Assembly: GCA_947307375.1 (NCBI GenBank)
Contig: CAMZIX010000079.1
Coordinates: forward strand, 1-5,923
Direction: 5' to 3'
DNA from: an uncultured Clostridia bacterium
Lineage (GTDB): Bacteria > Bacillota_A > Clostridia > Oscillospirales > Oscillospiraceae
DNA length: 5,923 bases
Positions 5,815 to 5,923 of the stretch are shown in pieces. The position numbers were made by a program, and so were the translations under genes. The notes under the pieces were generated by a model that was not told the DNA's origin, did no database searches, and saw only the letters and a program-made list of their open reading frames with translations. Each line of letters opens with the position of its first letter. Position 1 is the first letter of the stretch.

Positions 5815-5923
5815 ATGAAAAAAATCCTCGCACTGCTGCTGGCGCTGACGATGGTTCTCGCGCTGGCAGCCTGCGGCGGCACGCCCGCCGCACCCCAGCC
5901 GGCGGCCGAGCAGCCGGCCGAAG
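5815..5923 (+). CDS. Lipoprotein, probably ABC-transporter substrate-binding protein (3'-truncated)
   Basis: Only the first 36 codons are in the window. They give a textbook lipoprotein signal peptide: a short basic start (MKK), a hydrophobic core rich in Leu and Ala, and a lipobox LAAC with the lipidated Cys at residue 20, followed by GG and a flexible Pro/Ala/Gln/Glu linker. The product is therefore anchored on the outer face of the membrane. Such a start is typical of substrate-binding proteins of ABC importers in Clostridia. Because it follows a Moco synthesis operon, a molybdate (ModA) or tungstate (TupA/WtpA) binding protein is a reasonable guess, but nothing in the visible residues shows the ligand. 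Start choice is firm because of the AAGGAGG site. Confidence 0.88.
   Translation, partial: MKKILALLLALTMVLALAACGGTPAAPQPAAEQPAE

Overview
The window looks like GC-rich chromosomal DNA of an anaerobic Gram-positive bacterium, most likely a high-GC member of the Clostridia (Oscillospiraceae-like). This is an inference from several features: strong GGAGG-type ribosome binding sites, AT-rich sigma-A promoter islands in a GC-rich background, the short-spaced operons, a typical Clostridia lipoprotein signal peptide, and the protein families present. All genes are on the + strand and no mobile element, tRNA, rRNA or CRISPR array is visible.

Region 1 (1-3048) is the end of one transcription unit. 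It holds the 3' part of a membrane protein with a TrkA-C/RCK_C ligand-binding domain (1-683), a G3E (CobW/COG0523) GTPase (696-1757), and a Cys-rich radical SAM protein resembling the TrsS/Tes-type family (1759-3048). The last two are separated by one base. A strong Rho-independent terminator (3067-3095) closes the unit.

Region 2 (3049-5712) opens with a near-consensus promoter (TTGACA-17 bp-TATAAC with an extended -10 TG) whose -35 lies in the loop of an inverted repeat. It drives a tight three-gene molybdenum-cofactor (Moco) operon: a MoeA-like molybdopterin-binding protein with an unusual four-Cys C-terminal tail (3224-4252), moaA (GTP 3',8-cyclase, 4257-5228) and mogA (molybdopterin adenylyltransferase, 5233-5712). 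The gaps are 4 bp each. MoaC, MoaD and MoaE are not in this window and must be elsewhere if the pathway is complete.

Region 3 (5713-5923) is a 102-bp intergenic region with a TATAAT box and a strong ribosome binding site, followed by the first 36 codons of a lipoprotein. From its position this could be the substrate-binding protein of a molybdate or tungstate ABC importer, but the visible part shows only the signal peptide.

Taken together, region 2 makes precursor Z from GTP (moaA), activates molybdopterin with AMP (mogA), and probably handles metal insertion or binds molybdopterin (MoeA-like). The most interesting possibility is that the adjacent GTPase plus radical SAM pair acts in maturing a molybdenum or tungsten enzyme or its pterin cofactor. 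That link rests on adjacency and family resemblance only.
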